From Sapientia aquatica (GTDB lineage: Bacteria > Pseudomonadota > Gammaproteobacteria > Burkholderiales > Burkholderiaceae_D), in the NCBI RefSeq assembly GCF_004358105.1, contig NZ_SMYL01000002.1, positions 496,001 through 560,000 on the forward strand: DNA of 64,000 nt, written 5' to 3'. Below are positions 25,751 through 34,478 of the stretch, piece by piece; position 1 is the first letter of the stretch, and each line of letters begins with the position of its first letter. The position numbers and the translations under genes are program-made. Under the pieces are notes generated by a model that searched no databases, had not been told where the DNA came from, and saw nothing but the letters and a program-made list of their open reading frames with translations.

Positions 25751-26263
25751 ATGCGTTTAATTCGACCAGCCGTCCTCGCTGACGCCAAGCAACTCGCGCA
25801 ACTTCAAGAGCGCACTTTCCGTGACATGTTTGAGGCCACGAATACCGCCGAAGACATGACCGAGCATTGTGCTAAATCGTATGGCGAAGCGCTTCAGCAG
25901 CGCGAAATTCTCAATCCCTTAGTAACGACCTTGATTTGTTTCGAGGGCGAGGCGCAGATCGGATTTGTCCAACTGCGTCAAGGCGAAATTCCAAGCTGCG
26001 TTCCAGCAAAACGCGCCCTAGAAATCCAACGTTTGTACGTCGATAAAGCATGGCATGGGAAAGGCGTGGCGCAAGAATTAATGCAGCAAGCCATTGAGTT
26101 GGCTCAGCAATCGAAGGCCGAGCAACTCTGGTTAGGCGTTTGGGAACACAACCCGCGCGCGATCAGTTTTTATGCCAAGTTTGGTTTTGTTGAAGTGGGC
26201 GAACATATTTTTATGGTCGGCTCTGATGCGCAGCGGGATTTGATCGTTTCGCGTCCTGTATAA
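25751..26263 (+). CDS. GNAT family N-acetyltransferase
   Basis: This 170-residue acetyltransferase has the GNAT core: LEIQRLYVDKAWHGKGVAQ near 95-113 contains the acetyl-CoA pyrophosphate loop, and WEHNPRAISFYAKFGF near 135 is motif B. The N-terminal IRPAVLADAKQLAQLQ is typical of the RimI-like/YdaF-like group. The substrate is unknown. It lies 12 bases after ccmE and may be co-transcribed, though no functional link is known. Confidence 0.85.
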   Translation: MRLIRPAVLADAKQLAQLQERTFRDMFEATNTAEDMTEHCAKSYGEALQQREILNPLVTTLICFEGEAQIGFVQLRQGEIPSCVPAKRALEIQRLYVDKAWHGKGVAQELMQQAIELAQQSKAEQLWLGVWEHNPRAISFYAKFGFVEVGEHIFMVGSDAQRDLIVSRPV

Positions 26264-26307
26264 AAAAATGCCAAGGCGCAGTGCTCAGCATTTTCTCAAC
26301 GTCCTGC

Positions 26308-27630
26308 TTAATTAGTATGTGGTTTTTGTATCCGCCGCCGCACAAAATCAATATGCTCCTTTAGTACATACGTGTGTTCTGAAAACGTCAGTGGCAATTT
26401 CGCCTGCTGTACTTTTTCTTCGATGTGATCGAGTTGTTTAATCATCGTCGGGATTTCAGAATCGGTCGGTTTTTCACGCAAGCGCGTTTCTAAAAAACTT
26501 AACTCGCCATACCAACGATAGATGCGCCGACGTATCCGCCAGTTATAAATCTGCGGAATAGCGCGCACCAATGGCACCAGCACCGCCAGCAAAGGAATAA
26601 GAACCAACGCAGCGCGATCAATTAAGGTAGCGAGCCAAAACGGCAGATAGCGCTGCAGCAGCGGTGGCCCCGATTTGTAGTAATGCTCGGCATCTTTGCT
26701 GAGTTCTAAATCGACGTCTTTGCTGGACGGGAATTCATTGGCCGAATGCAGCAAGCCGGCTTCCGAATGGGTTTCGTGCATGGCTTTCATCAGAAGTGAA
26801 ACCAAGGCAGGGTGCACTGAATCGCGCACAGCTAAAGTAGTGGTGGTCGCCAGCAAGGTGATGTCTTGTGCCGGCAAATTGTGCGCGATATTGATTAAAC
26901 CGTGCGGCACATGTAATTCATGCAGATACGGAAAGTGCCTAACGATGGCGCCCGCTTGATCAAGATTAAGTATCCGCACTTGGGCATCGGCGGCTAATTG
27001 CTGCACGATCGGTGAATCCGGTTCACCAATAAAAAATACAGCATCGATTTTGCCCGCCAACAGTTGCGCCGCCGCCTCATCCCGACCAACCGCCTGTAGC
27101 TTGCTGTTCTCGCCGTTGACGCCACTAGCTTCTAATAATCGCAGCGCCAACAATTTCGTCCCCGAACCTTCGCGTCCAATGGCGATACGTTTACCGCTGA
27201 GTTCAGAGAACTTGGTTACCGCTTGCTTTGCGCGATAAAACACCCAAAGCGGCTCATACGATACGCTGCCCAAGGACAGTGGTTCAACTTCGGTATCGCT
27301 GCTCGGCTCATTCAAGCCGTCTTGTAAGAATCCCAAATCAACGTCCGAATTCGGGTCGCGCAAACTTTGGTGGTTATCTAGCGCGCCATTCGATTGGCGA
27401 ATCACCAGCTCAATCCCATCCTCGGCCAAAATTTCTTTATAGCTTTTAGCAAAATCTTGATAAGAGCTGTCTTCCACGCCGGTCATGATGACTAAACGAT
27501 GCGGCGGCGCAGGATCAATAAAATGATAGGCAGCCCAAACAGCACAGAGCGCTAACAGAAAGAGTGGCACGAGCGACCAAACGGCATCTTTGAACATGCT
27601 GCGGCCGAAGCGGAAGGGTGGTTTTTGCAT
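26308..27630 (-). CDS. membrane-anchored TAXI family TRAP solute-binding protein
   Basis: The 440-residue protein has an N-terminal membrane segment (VPLFLLALCAVWAAYHF near 21-37). A TAXI-type binding domain follows over about 45-310 (GKRIAIGREGSGTKLLALRL near 145, LLAGKIDAVFFIGEPDS near 190). A second membrane segment is near 335-360, followed by a charged coiled-coil-like cytoplasmic tail. TAXI proteins normally deliver dicarboxylates or amino acids to a TRAP permease, but no permease gene is adjacent. The C-terminal membrane anchor suggests a sensing or tethered-binding role. Confidence 0.82.
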   Translation of the reverse strand: MQKPPFRFGRSMFKDAVWSLVPLFLLALCAVWAAYHFIDPAPPHRLVIMTGVEDSSYQDFAKSYKEILAEDGIELVIRQSNGALDNHQSLRDPNSDVDLGFLQDGLNEPSSDTEVEPLSLGSVSYEPLWVFYRAKQAVTKFSELSGKRIAIGREGSGTKLLALRLLEASGVNGENSKLQAVGRDEAAAQLLAGKIDAVFFIGEPDSPIVQQLAADAQVRILNLDQAGAIVRHFPYLHELHVPHGLINIAHNLPAQDITLLATTTTLAVRDSVHPALVSLLMKAMHETHSEAGLLHSANEFPSSKDVDLELSKDAEHYYKSGPPLLQRYLPFWLATLIDRAALVLIPLLAVLVPLVRAIPQIYNWRIRRRIYRWYGELSFLETRLREKPTDSEIPTMIKQLDHIEEKVQQAKLPLTFSEHTYVLKEHIDFVRRRIQKPHTN

Positions 27631-27840
27631 GGTTTCCCTGAGGTGGAATTAGTTATTCTTTGAATATTGGCGCAGTCGATCGATTTCGCGCAGACTCGTG
27701 TGAGCGAATCGGGGGGATTTCTCCCTTGATGAATGAGCAATGTTGATCGCTGAATTATACCGAGGGAGGTTGGGATTTAATGCTTTTAAGTAATATTTTT
27801 TGTGAAATTGCCGACAATTTAGCGCTTTGAATTGAGCCCT

Positions 27841-28389
27841 TTATACGCCTGGCTTGCCCTTACTAGACCAAACCACCGACAAAATTTTCCAGTTGCCTTC
27901 ACCAACCTTCATCAACTGCCAAACTTCCACGCCGTGATTCAGCACCACGCCACCTTCGATAAATTCAAAATCCGACATCACCCAAGCGAGGTTGTCGTCT
28001 TGGGTAACTTTGACGTTATAAAACTTTTCTTCCAGCGTTGATTTTTCATTTTTAATTAAGTCTGCAAATCTCTCATAGCCGCCCGATGTGACGCCGTCAA
28101 AAGTCGTATCGGTTTGTGCTTGCTTGATTTTGATGTCTTCCTCGGGCCAAGGCGAGACGAAGAGAATTTTGGAATTTAACACCAAGGTGGAAAGTAGCTT
28201 AGGATTTTTTGTTTTGATCGCAACACCAAAGTTTTCAACCAACTTGTTGATCGCCGCCACATCTTCGGGCGTGGTTTTGTGCTGGTCCAAATAGGCGGGA
28301 GTTGCAGCTTGGGCGGCTGCGGTAAGACAGGCGCTGCTGATTAATAAGGTGGTCAACAGTTTGTTGAGTTGCGCGCGGAACTGGGTCAT
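27841..28389 (-). CDS. secreted NTF2/SnoaL-like protein
   Basis: The 182-residue product has a signal peptide (LLTTLLISSACLTAAAQAA) and an NTF2-like cone fold. This comprises an N-terminal helix (EDVAAINKLVENFGVAIKTK) and a beta sheet ending in GNWKILSVVWSSK. The ATG at 28389 is preceded by GGAGA at 6 bases; a TTG at 28401 is less likely. NTF2-like proteins may be enzymes or ligand binders; no active-site pattern is evident. It stands alone. Confidence 0.72.
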   Translation of the reverse strand: MTQFRAQLNKLLTTLLISSACLTAAAQAATPAYLDQHKTTPEDVAAINKLVENFGVAIKTKNPKLLSTLVLNSKILFVSPWPEEDIKIKQAQTDTTFDGVTSGGYERFADLIKNEKSTLEEKFYNVKVTQDDNLAWVMSDFEFIEGGVVLNHGVEVWQLMKVGEGNWKILSVVWSSKGKPGV

Positions 28390-28583
28390 TGAGTTCTCCA
28401 AATAGGATTGGGATTGGTGCGTCTAAGCGTGAATAAGATCGAATTCATTCATCGCGCATTAAAGCGGGCTGATCGTCGAATCGAGTTTGCAAACTATGCT
28501 TTTGTGCAACATTATTTGCAAGCGATTTTTGTGGCTTCATCGCAATCAGCTTGAAGCACGGTAAAGCGGAGCAGGGATTGGAA

Positions 28584-28871
28584 TTAACGGTGATGTGCGG
28601 CGCGTTCGACCAAAGCGTGTTCGCACAGTTTGAAACCGAGGTAGGCCAAGACGGCGAATAGAGCGTTGAACAATAAGCCTATCAGTTGCAGCAAACCGCC
28701 ATCCCAGAGCGCCATCACGCCATATTCCAGCAAATAGTTGGCGTTAGCGGAGAAGTATTTGACTAAATCCAGTGATAGCACGCCGAATACGATGAATAGC
28801 GTAACCATCAAAAAATAAGTGGCGATAAAGTGCCGAACTAGCCAATCAAATAAATCGGTGCGGGAGCTCAT
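28584..28871 (-). CDS. small membrane protein of the bufferin operon
   Basis: This 95-residue protein has two hydrophobic segments (YFLMVTLFIVFGVLSLDLV near 19-37 and LLQLIGLLFNALFAVLAYLGF near 60-80) and a short basic tail. I do not recognise the family. It starts 9 bases after the end of the DUF2063 gene and is the last gene of the operon. DoxX-like membrane proteins often occupy this place in such operons, and this may be a smaller functional counterpart. Confidence 0.65.
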   Translation of the reverse strand: MSSRTDLFDWLVRHFIATYFLMVTLFIVFGVLSLDLVKYFSANANYLLEYGVMALWDGGLLQLIGLLFNALFAVLAYLGFKLCEHALVERAAHHR

Positions 28872-28880
28872 CGCTATTCC

Positions 28881-29660
28881 TTAGTGGTCGGAGTTCATGC
28901 CCGCGACCAGCCCGGCTTCAACCCAAATGCGCAGGTAAGAAGCGACTTCGTTCGCTCCGGTATCGGCTTGAGCCGCGACATCGCACAATTCGGTAAAGCT
29001 CGCCCCAGCAATCGTGGCACCGAGGAGTTGCGCTTCTATGTCAGCGACCGAGCGCCAGTGATTGGTTTCTTGATCGCGCCAGATCAGTAAGTGATGGGTG
29101 AGTTGTTCGGGTGCGGCGGTTTCGTTGTTTGCGTCCGCGCTCAGTGCAGTCCAAATTGGTTCGACATTCCATTCCATGGCCAGCAAACGCAAACTGGGAT
29201 GCAATGTTAATGTCAAGGTCGCCCAATCTTGTGGGGTTAATTGCATGAAATCGCTGACTTGCAGTGTGGCTGCATCCTCGGCATCAAACGCGGTGCTAAG
29301 CGCCCATTCCATGCGGATTAAATCGTGTAAAGCCGGATGGGGAACTGAGCTTGGTTCATCACGCACGAATTGAGCTAGATTCTCTCCAAACCAGCGAATT
29401 GAGGCTTTCTTTGACGGATATCGACGCAGAAAATTCGCCGCAAGTTGCGCAAAACCCTCGTCACCCAACACGCTGGCAAGCACGGGATAATTTTCCTTTA
29501 AGGCTTCGCCCAAGCGGATTTGGTAAGCATTGCTATACACCTGAAAACGAGCAGATTGACCTTGCGGCGTGGCGCGCAACAATCCGGCGGGCGCTTCAAA
29601 CGAGTAGGCTCGGATGGCGTCGGCAAATTGCTGCTGTTGTTGCGCTAGTAGGCTGCTCAT
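28881..29660 (-). CDS. bufC: DUF2063 family MNIO accessory protein (BufC-like)
   Basis: The protein has 259 residues. The N-terminal half carries the DUF2063 pattern: FADAIRAYSFEAPAGLL, then RFQVYSNAYQIRLGEALKEN near 37 and YPVLASVLGDEGFAQLAANF near 57. Such proteins partner DUF692 oxidases and help recruit the precursor peptide. The start overlaps the DUF692 stop by ATGA. Together with the upstream precursor gene this defines a bufferin-type RiPP operon. Confidence 0.88.
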   Translation of the reverse strand: MSSLLAQQQQQFADAIRAYSFEAPAGLLRATPQGQSARFQVYSNAYQIRLGEALKENYPVLASVLGDEGFAQLAANFLRRYPSKKASIRWFGENLAQFVRDEPSSVPHPALHDLIRMEWALSTAFDAEDAATLQVSDFMQLTPQDWATLTLTLHPSLRLLAMEWNVEPIWTALSADANNETAAPEQLTHHLLIWRDQETNHWRSVADIEAQLLGATIAGASFTELCDVAAQADTGANEVASYLRIWVEAGLVAGMNSDH

Positions 29661-30493
29661 GATGCTTTTCTGGTGAGATGCAAAGCGGTGTCGGCGTGGT
29701 ATTTCACGGTGTCTAATTCGGTCAATAATTCGGCCAGCGGCGGGATATTGTCGTCGCGCTCAATCATGGTCGGAATCCAGCCGTGGCGCTGCAAGGTGTA
29801 TTGGTATAGCTCGAAAACAGGCGCGCCGACAGGATGATCGTGCGTGTCAATAATGTAGTCGCCATGATCTTCGTGACCGGCTAAATGAATTTGTTTGATG
29901 CGGTTGGATGGAATTGCATCGATGTACGCACGTGCATCGAAGCCATGATTGACCGCGCTGACGTACACATTGTTGACGTCTAATAGCAAGCCGCAATCGG
30001 TGCGCTTAATCAGCTGCGCGACGAATTCGGCTTCACTCATTTCATCGGCATGAAAGGCGACATAGGTGGAGGCATTTTCAAGAACGATTTGCTGACCTAA
30101 GAAATCTTGCACTTGCGTCACCCGCTCGACCAAATGCGCCAATGCCGCTTCGGTGTAAGGCATGGGCAATAAGTCATGCAGATTGGCATGATCGACACCG
30201 GTCCAGCAAATATGGTCCGAAACCCAGCCAGGTTGTACGCGCTGGATGAGTGCTTTCAGCTCGCGCAAATAATCTCTATTCAACGGATCGCAGCCACCAA
30301 TCGACAACGAGACACCATGCATCACCATCGGGTAATCGCGTCGGATCGAATCTAGAAACTGCAGCGCACGGCCACCGGGAACTAGGTAGTTTTCAGAAAT
30401 GATTTCCAGCCAATCAACCGGAGGTTTTTGTTCAAGAAAATCATGGTAATGCGCAGGGCGTAAGCCCAGACCGAAGCCGTCAATTTTTGTCAT
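29657..30493 (-). CDS. bufB: DUF692 multinuclear non-haem iron oxidase (BufB-like)
   Basis: MNIO enzymes modify cysteines of precursor peptides using iron; in bufferins they form thiooxazoles that bind copper. The 278-residue form starts at ATG 30493 and begins with the usual FGLGLRPAHY. Metal-site segments are VMHGVSLSIGG, WVSDHICW, IVLENAS, LLLDVNNVYV and IHLAGHEDH. The frame extends upstream to a GTG at 30550, five bases after the precursor stop, so a longer translationally coupled form is possible; no strong ribosome-binding site precedes the ATG. Confidence 0.9.
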   Translation of the reverse strand: MTKIDGFGLGLRPAHYHDFLEQKPPVDWLEIISENYLVPGGRALQFLDSIRRDYPMVMHGVSLSIGGCDPLNRDYLRELKALIQRVQPGWVSDHICWTGVDHANLHDLLPMPYTEAALAHLVERVTQVQDFLGQQIVLENASTYVAFHADEMSEAEFVAQLIKRTDCGLLLDVNNVYVSAVNHGFDARAYIDAIPSNRIKQIHLAGHEDHGDYIIDTHDHPVGAPVFELYQYTLQRHGWIPTMIERDDNIPPLAELLTELDTVKYHADTALHLTRKAS

Positions 30494-30555
30494 GATAGAG
30501 AGAGGTAAAGTTGGTGCCAGATCAGCATCCGGCACCCAGTCCACAAACACTTACA

Positions 30556-30816
30556 TTACATAACGATCTTGCCACCAGCAGCTTTGCAGGCGCTTTCTGA
30601 CGATTGGCTAACCCAACCTTGTCCTTTACAGGCATTTTGACCTTTGCATGCATTGGTCGCTGATTTGCATTCTGACGTGCCTTTGCAGCTATTGATGCCT
30701 GCACAATGCACAGCAGCAGGCGCGTCAGCAGCTTGAGCGACGGACACGTTAGCGCCAAAAGCGAAGAATGCAGCGGCGGCGGATGCGATAGCGATGCTTG
30801 ATTTAATTGTGCTCAT
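30556..30816 (-). CDS. bufA: bufferin-type metallophore precursor (BufA-like)
   Basis: The 86-residue precursor has a signal peptide (hydrophobic SAAAAFFAFGANV, end AQAA near 30). A core follows with six cysteines at about 38, 44, 50, 57, 63 and 77, three of them in repeated CKG units (CKGQNACKGQGW). This matches the periplasmic bufferins, RiPPs whose Cys residues are modified by the DUF692 enzyme for copper binding. It is the first gene of the operon, which suggests a copper-stress role by analogy. Confidence 0.87.
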   Translation of the reverse strand: MSTIKSSIAIASAAAAFFAFGANVSVAQAADAPAAVHCAGINSCKGTSECKSATNACKGQNACKGQGWVSQSSESACKAAGGKIVM

Positions 30817-30889
30817 TTGTGACTCCTAAGAAGTGGTAAGGGATTACTGACATGACCAGTTACTTTCAATAAGTGAACTTGGTAAGCAG

Positions 30890-30917
30890 TAGTCGGCCCA
30901 GCGAATTAATCCTTACA
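30890..30917 (-). promoter_or_regulatory. possible ECF-sigma promoter of the bufferin operon
   Basis: On the minus strand TGTAAGG (30917-30911) is followed after 15 bases by CGACTA (30895-30890). This is similar to ECF-type TGTAA/CGTC promoters that control many DUF692 operons. It would give a leader of about 65 bases before bufA. The match is by eye, and no ECF sigma gene is adjacent. Confidence 0.35.
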
Positions 30918-31064
30918 AACTTTTTTTAAAAAAATTTAGGAGGGTTGAAATGAGCGGTTTTTGAGGGAAGTTAATTAAATAATTAACATCGGAAATCAGG
31001 GGATGTAAAGGCGAGAGTGGCGCGATAACGTCACGGTTTATCGCGCCTTGTGGGGGGGCTGAAA

Positions 31065-31730
31065 CTATGCGAGAACCGCTCTAAACCACTTACCAATATC
31101 AGCGATTTCTTCCAAATTAACGGAATGCTGCATTGCGTATTCATGCCATTCGATGTTGTAACCTAGGCTAGCGAGCCAATCGCGCGATTGTTCGGCGCGT
31201 TGAATTTGCACTACCGGATCTTGGCGGCCGTGCGCCATGAAGATTGGGACGTTTTGGTTAGCTGGATTGCGTTCTTCGGCAGTTTTGGCGGCTAGCGGCA
31301 GGTAGCCGGACAAACATAATAATCCAGCTAGCGGCGTGCTTTGGCGCAAACCGGTTTGCAGCGTCATGGCGCAGCCTTGAGAGAAACCGGCCAGAATAAT
31401 TTTTTGCGCGCCACGGTTTTGTTCAATCTTAATTAACTCTTCAATCGCTGCTTGCGACGAGCGCAAACCTACTTCGTCTTCGCGATTGAGCAAATCTGCA
31501 CTGCGAATATCGTACCAAGCTGGCATCACGTAGCCGCCATTGACGGTGACGGGAATATGCGGCGCGTTCGGGAAGACAAAGCGGATTGCTGGGCAGCCGC
31601 GCAAATCCAGTTCGTTCACGATAGGGACAAAATCGTTGCCGTCGGCACCCAGTCCGTGCATCCAAATGACGGATGCTGTTGGATTTGGTGAGGTTTCAAT
31701 TTGTATTGTGGTGAGCTTGGAAGTGGTCAT
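31065..31730 (-). CDS. carboxylesterase/phospholipase family hydrolase
   Basis: This 221-residue alpha/beta hydrolase belongs to the esterase II/acyl-protein thioesterase-like group. WMHGLGADGNDFVP near 23 is the oxyanion region, GFSQGCAM near 116 the nucleophile elbow, MAHGRQDPVV near 169 carries the Asp and MQHSVNLEE near 200 the His. It has no signal peptide, so it is cytoplasmic. It lies 13 bases downstream of mog and is probably in the yjgA-mog transcript. The natural ester substrate is unknown. Confidence 0.88.
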   Translation of the reverse strand: MTTSKLTTIQIETSPNPTASVIWMHGLGADGNDFVPIVNELDLRGCPAIRFVFPNAPHIPVTVNGGYVMPAWYDIRSADLLNREDEVGLRSSQAAIEELIKIEQNRGAQKIILAGFSQGCAMTLQTGLRQSTPLAGLLCLSGYLPLAAKTAEERNPANQNVPIFMAHGRQDPVVQIQRAEQSRDWLASLGYNIEWHEYAMQHSVNLEEIADIGKWFRAVLA

Positions 31731-31743
31731 GGCGAATGCGAAG

Positions 31744-32385
31744 TTAGGTTGTTTTTTTAAGCGCCGATTTAGGTCGGAATGCTTTGCAGATGCTTGGGTC
31801 GGTTTCGATATATGGGCCGCCGATCAGATCGATGCAATAGGGAATTGCCGCGAAAATACCGGGCACCACGCTATTGCCGGCCTCGTCGCGCAATCCTTCT
31901 AAAGTCTCTTTAATCGATTTTGGCTGACCGGGCAAATTTAAAATCAACGCTGCGTGATCGGTCGTTTCACGAATCACCGCGACTTGGCGTGAGAGAATCG
32001 CGGTTGGCACAAAGCGCAAACTGATTTGACGCATTTGCTCGCCAAAACCTGGCATTTCTTTGGTGGCGACAGCAAGGGTTGCTTCGGGTGTGACATCGCG
32101 CCGCGAGGGGCCCGTGCCGCCGGTGGTCAGCACCAAATGGCAATGCAAGTTATCGACTAAATTAATGAGCGTTTGCTCGATTTGCATGCGCTCATCGGGA
32201 ATCAAACGGGTAATGATTTCGTGCGGGCTTTGCAGGCAATCGCTTAGCCATTCGTTTAACGCGGGGATGCCTAAATCTTGATAAGTGCCCGAAGAAGCGC
32301 GGTCAGAGATGGAAACCAAACCGATGCGCAAGGTGTGCGCTTGTTCGGCGCGCAATTGAGTTGGATCAGTAATCGTCTGACTCAT
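31744..32385 (-). CDS. mog: molybdopterin adenylyltransferase
   Basis: Mog/MogA activates molybdopterin by adenylation before molybdate insertion. The 213-residue form starts at ATG 32385 after a GAGG-containing stretch. It shows RIGLVSISDRASSGTYQD, the TTGGTGPSRRDVTPEAT nucleotide/pterin loop near 95-111, and ILNLPGQPKSIKETLEG near 155. The start overlaps the end of yjgA by 20 bases. A longer start at 32421 would add an unlikely 12-residue leader. Confidence 0.9.
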   Translation of the reverse strand: MSQTITDPTQLRAEQAHTLRIGLVSISDRASSGTYQDLGIPALNEWLSDCLQSPHEIITRLIPDERMQIEQTLINLVDNLHCHLVLTTGGTGPSRRDVTPEATLAVATKEMPGFGEQMRQISLRFVPTAILSRQVAVIRETTDHAALILNLPGQPKSIKETLEGLRDEAGNSVVPGIFAAIPYCIDLIGGPYIETDPSICKAFRPKSALKKTT

Positions 32386-32977
32386 CCTCGCCCTCGTACT
32401 CTTCGTCGTCATCGGCTGCATTGGCTGCTTTTCTGCTATCGGCGTGCAGTTGCTTGAGAATTTGGAAAATCTCGCGATATGCTTTCGGCGGTTTGTTTTC
32501 TGCTTGCTCTTTACGTGCGTTGCGAATCAAAGTGCGTAAATGCTGGGCGTCGAGTTCGGGATACTGCTCTAATAATTCGGTCAAGGCTTTATCGTCGGCA
32601 AGCAGCTTATCGCGTTTTTTCTCGAACGAATGCATGGTGGCCGTTTCGGCCTTAGACGCGCCGCGCCAGCTATCAATTGTGCGTTGAATGGTGGCGACTT
32701 CTTCGGGTTCTAACGAACGCATTTTTTTACCAACATATTGCAATTGGCGGCGACGGCCTTCGTGGTCTTTAATCAATTGGCATTCTAAAATCGCATCGCG
32801 AACATCGTCCGGCATCGGCACACGTTTGACGCGGTCGCGCGGTTGGTCGATTAGTTCTTGTCCCAGTTTTTGCAGCGCGGTCATTTCGCGCTTTAGTTGC
32901 GATTTGGATGGGCGTTCGTATTCTTGCTCGAATTCAGTGGACTGGAATCCACAAGAGCCTCGGTTTGGATTTGGCAT
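32366..32977 (-). CDS. yjgA: ribosome-associated protein YjgA/DarP (DUF615)
   Basis: The 203-residue form starts at ATG 32977. DUF615 proteins associate with late 50S ribosomal assembly particles. Visible are SKSQLKREMTALQKLGQEL, LIKDHEGRRRQLQYVGKKMR and a highly acidic C-terminal tail. The divergent neighbour is pmbA, the usual arrangement in proteobacteria. An alternative start 17 codons upstream lacks family similarity. Confidence 0.9.
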   Translation of the reverse strand: MPNPNRGSCGFQSTEFEQEYERPSKSQLKREMTALQKLGQELIDQPRDRVKRVPMPDDVRDAILECQLIKDHEGRRRQLQYVGKKMRSLEPEEVATIQRTIDSWRGASKAETATMHSFEKKRDKLLADDKALTELLEQYPELDAQHLRTLIRNARKEQAENKPPKAYREIFQILKQLHADSRKAANAADDDEEYEGEDESDDY

Positions 32978-33089
32978 AGTTTTAGTGACTTTTAGGCGGA
33001 ACAGGCTGCCTATATGGGTGTGAATCAAAACGAATCTTGAAACTAGAAGGCTGCTATCATACTCTTTTTAACCTCGTCCCTAAAGACCT

Positions 33090-34436
33090 ATGAGCGCATT
33101 TACCTACAGTCAAGACCAATTAAAGCAATTAGCACAAGATGTTTTACGATTCGCTCGTGACAAAGGTGCAACAGATGCGGCGGTTGAGATTAGTGAGGGC
33201 GCAGGATTATCCGTTGGTGTCCGCCGTGGCAAAATTGAAACTATTGAGCAAAACAAGGATAAAGGCATCGGCGTTACTGTATTTATAGGACAGCAGCGCG
33301 GTAATGCAAGTACCTCTGATTTTTCCGCCGACGCACTCAAAGCGACCGTCGATGCCGCCTACAACATTGCCCGCTTCACCGCTGCCGACGACTGCGCTGG
33401 TTTGCCCGACGCCGATATGTTGAAAAAAAATCCACAAGAATTAAAGCTGTTCCACCCCTGGAAAATCAATACCGAAGAAGCGATCCATCTTGCAAAACGC
33501 GCGGAAGCGGCTGCCTTTGAAGTCGATCCGCGCATCAAAAACAGCGAAGGCGCGGGCGTGTACGCGAATCAATCGCAATTCGTCGCCGCGAACTCGATTG
33601 GATTTATGGGCGGTTATGCTTTTTCTCGCCACACGATTTCAGTCGCGCCGATTGCAGGCAGCGGTAAAAACATGCAGCGCGATTACTGGTATTCATCTTC
33701 CCGCAATCCGAAAAAATTAGCCCAGCCGGAAGCCATCGGCCATTACGCTGCAGAACGCGCTTTATCGCGTATGCATGCGCGTAAATTGGATACTCGCAAA
33801 TGCCCAGTTTTGTTCGAAGCGCCGTTAGCGGTTGGCTTGGTCGGCGCGTTGGTGCAAGCCGTCTCGGGCGGCGCGTTGTACCGTAAATCGACCTTTATGC
33901 TCGACAGCTTAGGCAAATCGATTTTCCCTGCACATATTCAATTGATCGAAGATCCGCATATTTTGGGCGCTGCCGGTTCGTCACCGTTTGATGGCGAAGG
34001 CGTGAAAACCCAAAAACGTGCTGTCGTCAAAGACGGTGTGTTGCAAGGTTATTTTTTATCAACCTATTCGGCCCGCAAACTGGGGATGCAAACGACCGGT
34101 AATTCGGGCGGCTCACACAATTTGCAGTTCACATCCGACCTCACCAAAGCGCGCGACAACTTTGCGGCGATGCTCAAAAAAATGGGTACCGGTTTGTTAG
34201 TCACTGAATTAATGGGGCAGGGCGTCAATTACATGACCGGCGACTACTCGCGCGGCGCTTCGGGCTTTTGGGTAGAAAACGGCGTGATTCAATACCCAGT
34301 TGAAGAAATCACCATCGCCGGAAATTTAGCCGACATGTTCCAGCAAATCGTGGCAGTTGGTGCCGACACGATGACACGCGGCACCAAGCAAACCGGTTCG
34401 ATTTTGATTGAAAGCATGACCGTCGCTGGGAATTAA
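33090..34436 (+). CDS. pmbA: metalloprotease TldE/PmbA
   Basis: PmbA (TldE) forms a heterodimer with TldD that degrades peptides and processes modified peptides such as microcin B17. The 448-residue protein has the N-terminal ATDAAVEISEGAGLSVGVR domain and the C-terminal GQGVNYMTGDYSRGASGFWVE block near 385. The metal site is carried by TldD, not by this subunit. tldD is not in the window. It is divergent from yjgA, spaced by about 110 bases. Confidence 0.93.
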   Translation: MSAFTYSQDQLKQLAQDVLRFARDKGATDAAVEISEGAGLSVGVRRGKIETIEQNKDKGIGVTVFIGQQRGNASTSDFSADALKATVDAAYNIARFTAADDCAGLPDADMLKKNPQELKLFHPWKINTEEAIHLAKRAEAAAFEVDPRIKNSEGAGVYANQSQFVAANSIGFMGGYAFSRHTISVAPIAGSGKNMQRDYWYSSSRNPKKLAQPEAIGHYAAERALSRMHARKLDTRKCPVLFEAPLAVGLVGALVQAVSGGALYRKSTFMLDSLGKSIFPAHIQLIEDPHILGAAGSSPFDGEGVKTQKRAVVKDGVLQGYFLSTYSARKLGMQTTGNSGGSHNLQFTSDLTKARDNFAAMLKKMGTGLLVTELMGQGVNYMTGDYSRGASGFWVENGVIQYPVEEITIAGNLADMFQQIVAVGADTMTRGTKQTGSILIESMTVAGN

Positions 34437-34478
34437 GCGCTGTACTAAAACATATAGAAAAATCGGAGATTGCAGTCG

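Noticed and set aside
26262-26295. Possible terminator AAAATGC/GCATTTT between the GNAT and TAXI genes
   Set aside because: The stem is short and AT-rich with a 16-base loop, so it is too weak to call.
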